From CAYSPT01 sp964432985 (GTDB taxonomy: Bacteria > Muiribacteriota > CAYSPT01), in the NCBI GenBank assembly GCA_964432985.1, contig CAYSPT010000040.1, forward strand, positions 1 through 45,548: a DNA stretch of 45,548 nucleotides, in the 5' to 3' direction. Shown one piece after another: positions 15,061 through 23,466 of this stretch. Within the stretch, counting starts at the first letter, position 1; every line of letters starts with the position of its first letter. The translations under genes and the position numbers were made by a program. The notes below the pieces were generated by a model that did not search any database, was not told where the DNA came from, and was given only the letters and a program-made list of their open reading frames with translations.

Positions 15061-16050
15061 ATGATTGAGATAACCAAACCAAGAATCTCGTACGTATCCT
15101 ATCCCCCGGACGAGGAGACCAACCTGTCCTACGGGAAATTTATCGTCGAGCCATTGGAAAGAGGATATGGCGTTACACTCGGAAACACGCTCAGGCGCGT
15201 GTTGCTGGCTTCGCTTCCGGGTGCCGCCGCCATTGCTATTCGAGTTGACGGCGTTTTGCACGAGTTCTCGACCATCCCGGGTGTTACCGAGGATATGACA
15301 GAGATCGTCTTGAACATCAAGGAAATCATCTGCCGGCTTCATACTAGTGAGCCTATCGTCATCAGGGTGGACAAGAAAAAACCGGGTGAGCTGGTAGCCG
15401 GTGATTTCGCTATCACGTCGGACATCGAAATAATGAATCCCGAGCATCATATTGCCACCATCGCTAAGAAAGGCAAGTTAGGGATAGAGCTCGTATTCGC
15501 CCGTGGACGCGGTTATGTTTCCGCCGAGCAGCACGAGCGGAATGACTCTCCGCTTCACACGGTGTTCGTCGATTCCATCTTCTCGCCGGTGAAGAAGGTC
15601 CGTTACGAGGTGCAGGATGCCCGTGTGGGCCAGGAGATCAATTACGATCGTCTTATTCTCGAGGTGTGGACAAACGGAAGCGTCAAACCAGACGAGGCAG
15701 TGAACTTTGCCGCCCGCTTCTTCAACGAGTATCTCAGACTGTTTATCCAGTTCAAGGAAATGGAACGACTGGATGAAGAGATCATGATCAAGGAAGCTGA
15801 AGAAGAGGAAGAGGACAAGAAGATGGATATCCAGGTTAAGGACCTGGAATTCTCCGTCCGGGCGCGTAACTGCCTGAAACGGGCGAACATCAAGTCTCTT
15901 GGCGAACTGACCGATTTGACGGTGGCTGACCTTTTGGCCATCAAGAACTTCGGCAAGAAATCGCTCACGGAGATTAGGGAAAAGCTGGCTCAGTTCGGAC
16001 TGTCGCTGAAAGGCGAAGATGACGACAAGGAGTCGGAAGGGAGCGGTTAA
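15061..16050 (+). CDS. rpoA: DNA-directed RNA polymerase subunit alpha
   Basis: 329 residues, normal. The N-terminal dimerisation domain contains FIVEPLERGYGVTLGNTLRRVLLASLPG; an acidic linker (EAEEEEEDKK, about 243-252) leads to the C-terminal domain with NCLKRANIKSLGELTDLT and LLAIKNFGKKSLTEI, which binds UP elements and activators. AAGGAGGTACAGG precedes the ATG. rplQ follows after 2 nt. Confidence 0.98.
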   Translation: MIEITKPRISYVSYPPDEETNLSYGKFIVEPLERGYGVTLGNTLRRVLLASLPGAAAIAIRVDGVLHEFSTIPGVTEDMTEIVLNIKEIICRLHTSEPIVIRVDKKKPGELVAGDFAITSDIEIMNPEHHIATIAKKGKLGIELVFARGRGYVSAEQHERNDSPLHTVFVDSIFSPVKKVRYEVQDARVGQEINYDRLILEVWTNGSVKPDEAVNFAARFFNEYLRLFIQFKEMERLDEEIMIKEAEEEEEDKKMDIQVKDLEFSVRARNCLKRANIKSLGELTDLTVADLLAIKNFGKKSLTEIREKLAQFGLSLKGEDDDKESEGSG

Positions 16051-16052
16051 GG

Positions 16053-16400
16053 GTGCGGCATAACGTTAAGGGAAGAAAGCTGGGCCGGACCACCAGTCAC
16101 CGTAAAGCGCTTCTGAGGAATCTGGCCAGATCGGTTTTTATCAATGCGAAGATAACAACCACCGAACCCAAGGCGAAGGAAGCCAGGTCAATCGTGGAAA
16201 AACTGATTACCCTGGGCAAGAAGGGTGACCTGACTAGCCGTCGCCGGGCTCTGGAGATACTTCCGGACAAGGATGTTGTCTCGCTGGTCTGGGGACTTGC
16301 GGAGACGTACAAGGACCGCCCCGGTGGATACACCCGGGTTACCAAGATTGGGATCAGAAAGGGTGACGGTGCCCCGATGGCGGTCTTGGAACTGGTATGA
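16053..16400 (+). CDS. rplQ: 50S ribosomal protein L17
   Basis: 115 residues, GTG start two bases after the rpoA stop. RHNVKGRKLGRTTSHRKALLRNLA is the L17 signature, and it ends KIGIRKGDGAPMAVLEL. The stop overlaps the ecfA1 start by 4 nt (ATGA), so the transporter genes are translationally coupled to the ribosomal operon. Confidence 0.98.
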   Translation: MRHNVKGRKLGRTTSHRKALLRNLARSVFINAKITTTEPKAKEARSIVEKLITLGKKGDLTSRRRALEILPDKDVVSLVWGLAETYKDRPGGYTRVTKIGIRKGDGAPMAVLELV

Positions 16401-17224
16401 TCGACGTTGAGAAGGTGTCGTACAGCTACCGATCTCACTTGTCAGGTGAGATCTACATGGCGCTGAACGACATCTCACTCACGATCGGGTCCGGTGAATA
16501 TGTGGCCGTTGTCGGTCGAAACGGATCAGGGAAATCTACCCTGGTGAAGCTGCTCAATGGGCTTCTCCTCCCTGATTCCGGCCGGGTCGCCATTGACGGT
16601 GTCGAAACCACCGACAGTGAGCGAATCTGGGATGTCCGGACCAGGGTAGGGATTGTTTTTCAGAACCCTGACAACCAAATAGTGGCTTCAGTAGTGGAAG
16701 AGGACGTGGCTTTTGCCCCCGAAAACCAGGGGCTGCCCCGGGAAGAAATAGTCAGGCGGGTAGAGGAAAGTCTGAAACAGGTGGAACTCTACGATCTCAG
16801 AGAACGCCTGACTCACGAGCTTTCCGGCGGTCAGAAGCAACGCCTGGCTATCGCCGGGATTCTGGCCATGCGGCCGCAGGTGCTTGTTCTTGACGAGTCA
16901 ACTGCAATGCTGGACCCGGTGGGACGTGCAGAAGTCATCGCGACGGTGGAAGAGCTCCACCGGCGGGAAGGATTGACGGTTATTCACGTTACCCACTGCA
17001 TGGAGGAGGCAATAAGGGCCGGACGGATCATCGTGATGGACGCTGGCTCCGTGGTCTTTGACGGCCCTGTCGGCGAATTGTTCTCAGATGCCGCCCTGGT
17101 AAAGGAATGTTATCTTGACATGCCGGCACTGGCCCATCTGTCCGTCATGCTTCGCGACGGTGGGCTGATTATCCCGGACGGGCTCTTTACCGTGGAGGCG
17201 ATGGCACAGTGCCTGACGCGCTGA
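16397..17224 (+). CDS. ecfA1: Energy-coupling factor transporter ATPase 1
   Basis: 275-residue ABC ATPase. Walker A GRNGSGKST (about 39-47), Q-loop IVFQNPDNQIV, signature LSGGQKQRLAIAG and Walker B LVLDEST followed by MLDPVGR are all intact. With EcfA2 and EcfT it energises vitamin or metal uptake by exchangeable S components. Position after rplQ is typical. No S component gene lies in the window. Confidence 0.95.
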   Translation: MIDVEKVSYSYRSHLSGEIYMALNDISLTIGSGEYVAVVGRNGSGKSTLVKLLNGLLLPDSGRVAIDGVETTDSERIWDVRTRVGIVFQNPDNQIVASVVEEDVAFAPENQGLPREEIVRRVEESLKQVELYDLRERLTHELSGGQKQRLAIAGILAMRPQVLVLDESTAMLDPVGRAEVIATVEELHRREGLTVIHVTHCMEEAIRAGRIIVMDAGSVVFDGPVGELFSDAALVKECYLDMPALAHLSVMLRDGGLIIPDGLFTVEAMAQCLTR

Positions 17225-18081
17225 TAGAGTTTGAGGATGTTTCGTACTGGTACGGGATGGACACGCCGTCCCGGGTCAGAGCACTGGACGGGGTGAGCGT
17301 CGACATACCGCCGGAACAAATAATCGGCGTAGTCGGTCACACCGGATCGGGAAAGAGCACGCTGGTCCAGCTCATGAACGCGCTGCTCCTGCCGGTGGAA
17401 GGTCAGGTCAGGGTGTTCAAGCAGGAGACGACGTCGAAAGGCGCCGACCTGAAAGGGCTGCGGAAACGGGTGGGACTGGTTTTCCAGTTTCCGGAGCACC
17501 AGCTGTTCGAAGAGACAGTGGCGCAGGACGTGGCTTTTGGCCCGCGCCAGATAGGGCTGACAGAAGAAGAAATAACCAGTCGGGTCGAACGGGCGCTGCG
17601 AAGCGTCGGTCTCGAACCCGAGGAGATCGGTCCCCGGTCTCCATTTGAGTTGTCGGGAGGACAGCAAAGAAGGGTGGCCATTGCCGGTGTTCTGGCAATG
17701 GACCCGGACGTTCTCATTCTGGACGAGCCGCTGGCGGGACTCGATCCGGAAGGCAAACGGTCATTTGAAAAACGAATACGTGAATTGCACGCTGAAAGGC
17801 GGCTGACCGTTATTCTCGTTTCGCACGAGCTCGACGCGGTGGCCCGCCTGTGTGACAGCGTGATGGTTTTACATGAAGGGCGGGTGAGGGTCTGTGACTC
17901 TCCCCGAATGGTCTTTAAACAATCGAATATGTTAAGGGATTCCGGTCTCGAGCTTCCGGACATCAACAGGCTGATGGAAGTGCTTCGCGACAGGGGGCTG
18001 GAGGTCCGCACGGACGTGATTTCAGTTGAGGAGGCGGCCGGAGAAATACTGGCCGCAGTGAGCAAGCATGGCACTGCGTGA
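17209..18081 (+). CDS. ecfA2: Energy-coupling factor transporter ATPase 2
   Basis: 290 residues, GTG start overlapping ecfA1 by 16 nt. Walker A GHTGSGKST, Q-loop VFQFPEHQLFEETV (the FPEHQLF motif is typical of EcfA2), signature LSGGQQRRVAIAG and Walker B LILDEPLAGLDP are intact. It forms the ATPase heterodimer with EcfA1. It overlaps ecfT by 14 nt. Confidence 0.95.
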   Translation: MPDALIEFEDVSYWYGMDTPSRVRALDGVSVDIPPEQIIGVVGHTGSGKSTLVQLMNALLLPVEGQVRVFKQETTSKGADLKGLRKRVGLVFQFPEHQLFEETVAQDVAFGPRQIGLTEEEITSRVERALRSVGLEPEEIGPRSPFELSGGQQRRVAIAGVLAMDPDVLILDEPLAGLDPEGKRSFEKRIRELHAERRLTVILVSHELDAVARLCDSVMVLHEGRVRVCDSPRMVFKQSNMLRDSGLELPDINRLMEVLRDRGLEVRTDVISVEEAAGEILAAVSKHGTA

Positions 18082-18877
18082 AAAACTGCTGATCGGTCAG
18101 TACGTATCGGTTGATTCTCCGGTTCACCGGATGAATCCATCGGTGAAGATAGTGCTCCTGATAGTCTACATGGTGCTTATCTTCCTGATCCGGGAGGTCT
18201 ACGGAGTGGCTGCGGCTGGTTTGTTTATCGTGGTTGCAGTGTTTCTCTCGAAGATAACGCCCGGGTACCTGATCAGGGGATTGAAACCGGTCCTTTTCCT
18301 GGTTTTCTTTACCTTCATTCTCCACCTGCTCTTCACCCCGGAAGGCACCGAGGTGTATTGGAGCTGGGGAATCATACAGGTAACCAGGGAAGGCCTGGTG
18401 CGAGGCGCACAGATATTTATCAGGCTGACCATGCTGGTGGTGGCAGCTACGCTGCTTACCCTGACCACGTCGCCTATCGAGTTGACCGACGGTCTCGAGA
18501 CCCTGCTCAAACCGTTTGCATGCTTCGGGTTTCCCGCGCACGAGTTCTCTATGATGATGACCATAGCGTTGAGATTCATTCCGGTGCTGCTGGAGGAGCT
18601 TGATCGAATTATGAAGGCTCAAAAGGCACGCGGAGCAGATTTCGAAAGCGGGGGCCTGGTTAAGCGAGCCAGAAGCCTGGTACCGTTGCTGGTACCCCTG
18701 TTCGTGAGCTCCTTCAAACGGGCCGACGAGCTGGCACAGGCCATGGAAGTCCGCTGTTACCGCGGGGGTGAAGGACGCACCAGGATGCGCATCCGTTCGG
18801 TGAGCTGGCGGGACGCCGTGGCAACGGTCATGGTGTTGGCGTTAGCAACGGTGTTGCTTGCGCTGAGGAACATCTAA
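18068..18877 (+). CDS. ecfT: Energy-coupling factor transporter transmembrane protein
   Basis: 269 residues with about six hydrophobic segments. The coupling-helix Arg motifs AQKARGADF (about 180) and AMEVRCYRGGEGRT (about 225) correspond to the paired Ala-Arg-Gly motifs by which EcfT contacts the ATPases. MNPSVKIVLLIVYM opens the first membrane segment. The start lies in the ecfA2 end. truA follows after 33 nt. Confidence 0.95.
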   Translation: MALREKLLIGQYVSVDSPVHRMNPSVKIVLLIVYMVLIFLIREVYGVAAAGLFIVVAVFLSKITPGYLIRGLKPVLFLVFFTFILHLLFTPEGTEVYWSWGIIQVTREGLVRGAQIFIRLTMLVVAATLLTLTTSPIELTDGLETLLKPFACFGFPAHEFSMMMTIALRFIPVLLEELDRIMKAQKARGADFESGGLVKRARSLVPLLVPLFVSSFKRADELAQAMEVRCYRGGEGRTRMRIRSVSWRDAVATVMVLALATVLLALRNI

Positions 18878-18910
18878 TGTGTAAATCGGAATCCGTGAAG
18901 TGAGCTGAGT

Positions 18911-19672
18911 ATGGTCGCATATCGTGGAGTGATCGAGTACGATGGAGCAGCGTTTTGCGGCTCTCAGCTGCAGGCTGGTGATACGCCGACTGTTCAGGCT
19001 TCTCTCGAGGCAGCCGTCAAGCAGGTCACCGGTGAGCCGGTCCGGGTTACGCTGGCTTCACGTACCGATACGGGGGTGCACGCCGAGGGACAGGTGATGG
19101 CTTTTACGCTGACCGGTGAGCGCGATTTGGGATTGCTTCTGAAATCGCTCAATGGTGTGTTGCCGCAGACGGTCTCCGTGCAACGGCTCGATGATGCCCC
19201 CGAAGGGTTTCATCCCCGGCACGATGCGGTGAAGAAGCTGTACCGGTACCGCATCAGGCATGGTCGGCCCCGCTCTCCGCTTTTTCGCGGCCGGGCGCTT
19301 GACCTGGAACGCAGACTTGATGTTACACTATTGCGCACCGCCGTGGAAATGGTTGAAGGAAAGCACGAGTTCAGGCTGTTTGCACAGCTGGCGAAAGACG
19401 AGAAGAAAAAGACCAGGCTCGATATCGATCGGGTGTTCCTGGTGGAACAGGATCCCTTTATAGAGTTATTTTTTGAAGGAAAAGCTTTTTTACGCAAGAT
19501 GGTACGGCGCCTGGCAGGCAGTGTCATCGAAGTCGGAAGCGGCAACTGCAGTATCGACGATTTGAGTGCCGCCCTGACGGGGAAAGCGCAAACAGATTTC
19601 AGAAGTATTACGGCGAAAGCCGATGGGCTCACGCTGGTCCGGATACAGTACGCTGGCAGCTGGCCCGAGTAA
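18911..19672 (+). CDS. truA: tRNA pseudouridine(38-40) synthase
   Basis: Converts uridines 38-40 of the tRNA anticodon arm to pseudouridine. 253 residues. The catalytic Asp is in SRTDTGVHAEGQV (about residue 55); LPQTVSVQRLDDAPEGFHPRHDA and FLRKMVRRLAGSVIEVG are further TruA motifs. No strong ribosome binding site is visible (GTGAGCTGAGT). Its place between ecfT and rplM is conserved. Confidence 0.96.
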   Translation: MVAYRGVIEYDGAAFCGSQLQAGDTPTVQASLEAAVKQVTGEPVRVTLASRTDTGVHAEGQVMAFTLTGERDLGLLLKSLNGVLPQTVSVQRLDDAPEGFHPRHDAVKKLYRYRIRHGRPRSPLFRGRALDLERRLDVTLLRTAVEMVEGKHEFRLFAQLAKDEKKKTRLDIDRVFLVEQDPFIELFFEGKAFLRKMVRRLAGSVIEVGSGNCSIDDLSAALTGKAQTDFRSITAKADGLTLVRIQYAGSWPE

Positions 19673-19808
19673 TGGTAAACGTAACCGTGGAAGCGGTATA
19701 GGGAAGACCGATTGAGCCCCGGTCAGCCTGATTACAGTTTTTACGGGACCGTGTGAAAGGACCGCAGCGGTACACAACCGCCGCGGAGGTAAGCGAGGTG
19801 GAACAGTC

Positions 19809-20237
19809 ATGAAGACCCACGTGGTCAAAGCAGGGGACGTCGACCGGAAGTGGTATGTGGTTGATGCCGATAACATGATACTTGGCCGTATGGCTACCCG
19901 GATTGCCACTGTACTTATGGGTAAACACAAGCCCGACTACTCTCCCCATATAGATAACGGGGATTTTGTCGTGGTCATTAACGCCGATAAGATCAAGGTT
20001 ACGGGAAAAAAGGAAGACCAGAAGAGCTACTGGCGCCACACGCAGTACCCGGGTGGCGGCCGGAGCACATCGTACAAGGACATGAAAAAGAAGTATCCTG
20101 AACGGATAATCGAGCATGCAGTGAAGGGTATGCTTCCCAAAAACAAGTTGGGAAATGCCATGTACAAGAAGCTAAAAGTCTATGCAGGAACAGATCATCC
20201 GCACCAGGCACAGAAACCAGAAAAACTTGAGATCTAA
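19809..20237 (+). CDS. rplM: 50S ribosomal protein L13
   Basis: 142 residues, exactly the family norm. WYVVDADNMILGRMATRIA at the N-terminus and HAVKGMLPKNKLGNAMYKKLKVYAG near the end are diagnostic. GGAGGTAAGCGAGGTGG lies upstream of the ATG. The 136-bp spacer from truA contains no repeat I can call. rpsI follows. Confidence 0.98.
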   Translation: MKTHVVKAGDVDRKWYVVDADNMILGRMATRIATVLMGKHKPDYSPHIDNGDFVVVINADKIKVTGKKEDQKSYWRHTQYPGGGRSTSYKDMKKKYPERIIEHAVKGMLPKNKLGNAMYKKLKVYAGTDHPHQAQKPEKLEI

Positions 20238-20306
20238 GCTGGTGCTTTCAAACTAGTGCTTAATAAAGCTAAAGCTTTGGGAAAGACCGTTGAGGAGGGA
20301 TTCTCA

Positions 20307-20699
20307 GTGTCAGATGTCGAAGAATATATAGCTACGGGAAGACGGAAAGAAGCCGTCGCTCGTGTCAGGCTTCATCCGGGAGAGGGCAATATTACTGTCA
20401 ACGGACGCCCGTATCAGGATTATTTCCCGAGGAAATCGTTTCAGTTGATTATCGAGGAGCCGTTTAAAATTACCGGCACGCTCGGTAACTATGATGTCAA
20501 AGCGAACATCGTGGGTGGCGGACTCAGTGGGCAGGCCGGTGCTTTGAGGCACGGGTTGTCGCGTGCCCTGGAGAAAGCAGGCGATCACCGGGCCATCTTG
20601 AAGAAGGCCGGTATGCTTACCCGGGATGCAAGGGTCAAGGAGCGGAAGAAGTACGGACTGCACAAAGCCCGCCGCGGACATCAGTTCTCCAAACGTTAA
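20307..20699 (+). CDS. rpsI: 30S ribosomal protein S9
   Basis: 130 residues from the GTG at 20307, with GGAGGG 7 nt upstream; the frame is open from 20256, but those codons are not S9-like. YIATGRRKEAVARVRL starts the fold, GGGLSGQAGALRHGLSRAL follows, and the end KKARRGHQFSKR reaches P-site tRNA. It closes the ribosomal cluster. Confidence 0.97.
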   Translation: MSDVEEYIATGRRKEAVARVRLHPGEGNITVNGRPYQDYFPRKSFQLIIEEPFKITGTLGNYDVKANIVGGGLSGQAGALRHGLSRALEKAGDHRAILKKAGMLTRDARVKERKKYGLHKARRGHQFSKR

Positions 20700-20710
20700 A
20701 CTCGGACCGG

Positions 20711-20917
20711 TTTTTACCGGGTTTGGATTGTGTTGAAATAAACAAGAGGTGTGGTATGTCTCTTCGGGGACCGCTCACGGCGCTTGCCATCCTGGCGCGC
20801 CTCCGCTAAGGGTCCCGATCAGTAATTTAACATCCATGTCAAATTACTGATCTACGTCCCCTCCGAGACACACCACGCCTCTTTGCCATGCTCAACAAAC
20901 CTCAAGCTCGGTAAAAA
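20711..20917 (-). ncRNA. Large nested hairpin element after rpsI, possible structured RNA
   Basis: Three concentric arm pairs are visible: 20711-20719 with 20909-20917, 20744-20762 with 20865-20883 (17 of 19), and 20766-20771 with 20856-20861. Inside are two hairpins: 20779-20801 and an A/T-rich one with perfect 12-bp arms (20817-20828 / 20841-20852). Read on the minus strand their loops are CCAGGATGG and ACATGGATGT, close to the CsrA consensus ACARGGAUGU. The strand and any transcription are inferred; a palindromic mobile remnant is an alternative. Confidence 0.45.
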
Positions 20918-20970
20918 TATCCTCACTTGAGGCGTAAGTGGAATGCGTGCGTGGGTGCCTGAGCTCGCTG

Positions 20971-20998
20971 TTTGCGCGCACTGAAGTGCGTTCGCAAA
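20971..20998. other. Hairpin upstream of the SIR2-like gene
   Basis: TTTGCG + CGCACT (20971-20982) pair with AGTGCG and CGCAAA (20985-20998) with a 2-nt bulge, giving a 12-bp stem. Flanking GCTCGC/GCGCTC segments can lengthen it. It lies between the large element and the start at 21067. Confidence 0.55.
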
Positions 20999-21066
20999 AG
21001 CGCTCGCTTGGTGAGAGTATTGCTCATTTTAGATTTTGAATAGGCTGGTGAAAGGAGTTCCGGGGG

Positions 21067-22071
21067 ATGCTGGTTTACGGGCAGTATGATGAAGAGGCGG
21101 ACCGGGAGAGGAATGCGCAGACGGTCCGGGTTCTGCACGATGAGTACCTGCGGGGAAAACTCACGTTGTTTCTTGGTGCCGGTATGTCTAAGGGTTGCGG
21201 GCTGCCGTTATGGACAGAGCTGACCCACCGGCTTTTCAACCGGGTCTTCAGCGATGTATTCAAGGAAAATGACCGGTATTTCGAAGACGTTGCTGCTCCG
21301 GAAATCTGCGATATGCCGGTTGTCCAACGGCTGCAGGCTGTCAAGGAAGCCTGGTTGCAGCAACCGGGTCCCCTGCAAAGCCGATTTTTGAAAACCAGGC
21401 TTCAACCGCACTTTCTGTCGACGTTGAGAGAAGCACTCTATGAAGACTACTGGACGGTCACGGAGGCCATCAAACAAATCTCCCGCTTAAAAAAACTCCA
21501 CGCAGTGTGCACCTACAACTATGACGATATCCTGGAGTCCAGTGCCGACGACAGTAATTTTTCCCCGGTTGCGTGCGCTGGCGACACGTTTGAAACAGGA
21601 AAGGTTCCGGTTTACCATGTCCACGGACTACTGCCGCAGGATTCCAACGAACTGCCCAGGGGTGATCTCGTCCTTTCCGAAGAGGAATATCACAAGATTT
21701 ATTATGACGGCTACCACTGGTCGAACACGGTACAGGTCATGCTGCTTCGGTCCTCGACTTGCCTGCTGTTGGGGTTGTCATGCGAAGATCCAAATCTCCG
21801 CCGGGTGCTGGACGTAGTGGCCCGTGAGCAGACATACGGGCGGCGATACGCAGTGATGCGCCTTCCCATACAGGATGAAGAAAAAGATACTTGCTGTATC
21901 AAGATAGCAGGTATCAAGGAATTCATTGAACAGTCATTGCAGGAACTTAACGTGTTTCCGCTGTGGATTGTGGACTATGATAATGACATCCCCGCAGTGA
22001 TACGGGCGATAGGATCGTCAGATCCTGAGACCGTGTACAGGGAAGGAACACTGAAGCTGTTTGGTTCGTGA
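21067..22071 (+). CDS. SIR2-like domain protein (SIR2_2 type), probable NAD-processing enzyme
   Basis: 334 residues. NAD-site signatures of the SIR2-like superfamily are present: FLGAGMSKGCGLPLW (35-49, GAG loop), TYNYDD (149-154, the T-x-N-x-D motif) and YHVHGLLP (H186-G187, the catalytic-His position), then LVLSEEEYHKIY and LLLGLSCEDPNL. No signal peptide or membrane segment. Members of this family serve as NAD-depleting effectors of several phage-defence systems, and others have unknown roles; which applies here cannot be read from sequence. AAAGGAGTTCCGGGGG precedes the ATG. An iron-sulfur flavoprotein gene follows 34 nt later and may be cotranscribed. Confidence 0.85.
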   Translation: MLVYGQYDEEADRERNAQTVRVLHDEYLRGKLTLFLGAGMSKGCGLPLWTELTHRLFNRVFSDVFKENDRYFEDVAAPEICDMPVVQRLQAVKEAWLQQPGPLQSRFLKTRLQPHFLSTLREALYEDYWTVTEAIKQISRLKKLHAVCTYNYDDILESSADDSNFSPVACAGDTFETGKVPVYHVHGLLPQDSNELPRGDLVLSEEEYHKIYYDGYHWSNTVQVMLLRSSTCLLLGLSCEDPNLRRVLDVVAREQTYGRRYAVMRLPIQDEEKDTCCIKIAGIKEFIEQSLQELNVFPLWIVDYDNDIPAVIRAIGSSDPETVYREGTLKLFGS

Positions 22072-22105
22072 TAAGAAAGCTTTCGATGAAAGAGAGGAAT
22101 GTGAA

Positions 22106-22678
22106 ATGAAGGTCGTTGCTTTTAATGGCAGTCCTCGTCAAAAGGGTAATACATCAATACTGATTAACCTGGTGGTTGATGAACTTCAAGCCCAGGGAAT
22201 CGACACTGAAATCGTTCAGGTGGGCGGAAAAAAGATCCGTGGATGTGCTGCCTGTTTACAGTGTTTTGGCAGTAAGGACGGCCGATGTGCCATTGATAAT
22301 GACCTCCTCAACAGTTGTGTTGAAAAAATGCGGCAGGCGGATGGAATCCTTTTGGGATCACCCACGTATTTCTGCAATGTTTCCGCCGAAGTGAAAGCTC
22401 TCATTGATCGCGCCGGACTGGTGGCCAAAGCCAACGATGACATGCTGCGATACAAGGTGGGAGCCGCCGTGGTAGCTGTCCGCCGGGCTGGTGCCCTCCC
22501 CGTCTTCAACGCTATAAATCACTTTTTCCTCATCAACCAGATGATCGTTCCCGGTTCAAGCTATTGGAACCTGGGAATCGGGCTTGAACCGGGTGATGTG
22601 CAGGGTGATGAGGAGGGCATCCAGACCATGAAGACCCTCGGTCAAAATATAGCCCGGCTGCTAAAAAAACTAGCGTAG
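22106..22678 (+). CDS. Iron-sulfur flavoprotein / NADPH-dependent FMN reductase family
   Basis: 190 residues from the ATG at 22106 with AGAGAGGA upstream. NGSPRQKGNTS (7-17) is the FMN phosphate loop. Cys47, Cys50, Cys53 and Cys61 make the compact CX2CX2CX7C motif of iron-sulfur flavoproteins, which bind a [4Fe-4S] cluster. GSPTYFCNVSAEVKALIDRA is the second flavin-binding segment. A redox or electron-transfer role is likely; the donor is unknown. It lies directly behind the SIR2-like gene and is convergent with the next one. Confidence 0.88.
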   Translation: MKVVAFNGSPRQKGNTSILINLVVDELQAQGIDTEIVQVGGKKIRGCAACLQCFGSKDGRCAIDNDLLNSCVEKMRQADGILLGSPTYFCNVSAEVKALIDRAGLVAKANDDMLRYKVGAAVVAVRRAGALPVFNAINHFFLINQMIVPGSSYWNLGIGLEPGDVQGDEEGIQTMKTLGQNIARLLKKLA

Positions 22679-22701
22679 CCTGCGTTTTTCACCGGCTGTG
22701 C

Positions 22702-23193
22702 TCACTTCTGCCACCCGTCTTCTCCCGGTTTCTGCACTCTGGGTTGGGGCTGCTGCTGCTGTAGGGAGCGAGGGATTGGCTGGTCCACCGATCCGTGGGT
22801 GGTGCAGTACACTTCGTGGAACTGGCTGTTGTAATGGTACACGCCTTTCCTCCGGCAGCGGGGAAGTCTCTTCACGTAGTTGGGAACGAGGCCGCTTTCC
22901 TCTATCAGGACGCCACTGGGAAAATTCCTTCCGTCGGTGTCCATCTCCCACATGTCAACGGCCCCTTCCAGTACTCTCATATTGGCCAGACAGGAGCCGC
23001 CCCGGTGTCCCCTGGGAGGCTTAAACGGGTAGTTCTTGATAAAGGTAATGAGAAGCGGGATGAAGATGAGTCCCATGAGGGCTCCCACCATCGGCGCCAC
23101 CCGGTACAGCAGGGTATGGCGATGCTGCTGCCGCTGGAGTACTATCAACTTAGAAACCTGCTTATCGTCGTGTAATTGTTTGTTCGCATGCAT
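22702..23193 (-). CDS. Membrane-anchored pseudopilin-like hypothetical protein
   Basis: 163 residues; AAGGAG lies 10 nt before the ATG. A charged N-terminus (1-32) precedes one hydrophobic segment (about 33-52). The core CLANMRVLEGAVDMWEMD, then LVPNYVKRLPRC and VYCTTHG, resembles the globular part of type II/IV pseudopilins (C-x-N-x-R-x-L-E-G-A...P-x-C...C-x-x-H-G). The usual prepilin cleavage Gly-Phe-x4-Glu is not obvious. The C-terminus is Gln/Pro-rich. Function unknown. Confidence 0.7.
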   Translation of the reverse strand: MHANKQLHDDKQVSKLIVLQRQQHRHTLLYRVAPMVGALMGLIFIPLLITFIKNYPFKPPRGHRGGSCLANMRVLEGAVDMWEMDTDGRNFPSGVLIEESGLVPNYVKRLPRCRRKGVYHYNSQFHEVYCTTHGSVDQPIPRSLQQQQPQPRVQKPGEDGWQK

Positions 23194-23216
23194 ATCTGGT
23201 ATTCTCCTTCAGGTAC

Positions 23217-23246
23217 ATTGTACCGCACGGAAACGGTTGTTGTCAT
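23217..23246 (-). promoter_or_regulatory. Putative sigma-70-type promoter for the pseudopilin-like gene
   Basis: On the minus strand, ATGACA (23246-23241) and TACAAT (23222-23217) are each 5 of 6 to consensus, separated by 18 bp. Transcription would start about 16 nt before the ATG at 23193. Confidence 0.55.
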
Positions 23247-23308
23247 TAATTCGCTTGTTTCACAAGTTTGACTGCTTCGGCCATGTAATTCGCACGCATA
23301 TGCAGATG

Positions 23309-23353
23309 CGAAAACAGGAACCTGTTCGAAAACAGGAACCTGTTCGAACACAG
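23309..23353 (+). repeat. 18-bp palindromic tandem repeat
   Basis: CGAAAACAGGAACCTGTT is repeated exactly at 23309-23326 and 23327-23344, with a partial third unit CGAACACAG to 23353. Each unit contains the inverted repeat AACAGG/CCTGTT, and the junction TTCGAA is palindromic. The array lies in the 273-bp divergent spacer between the minus-strand gene (start 23193) and the methyltransferase (start 23467), a suitable place for a regulator site. Confidence 0.8.
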
Positions 23354-23466
23354 AGACCGGCAGGCAGATTTGACCGGTCGTATGTCCGACTGCTAGAATA
23401 ACTGTTGAAGGCTTAGCTTCGTGTTCTCACGACGGCAACTCGCACAATAAACGGGTTGACCCGCCA

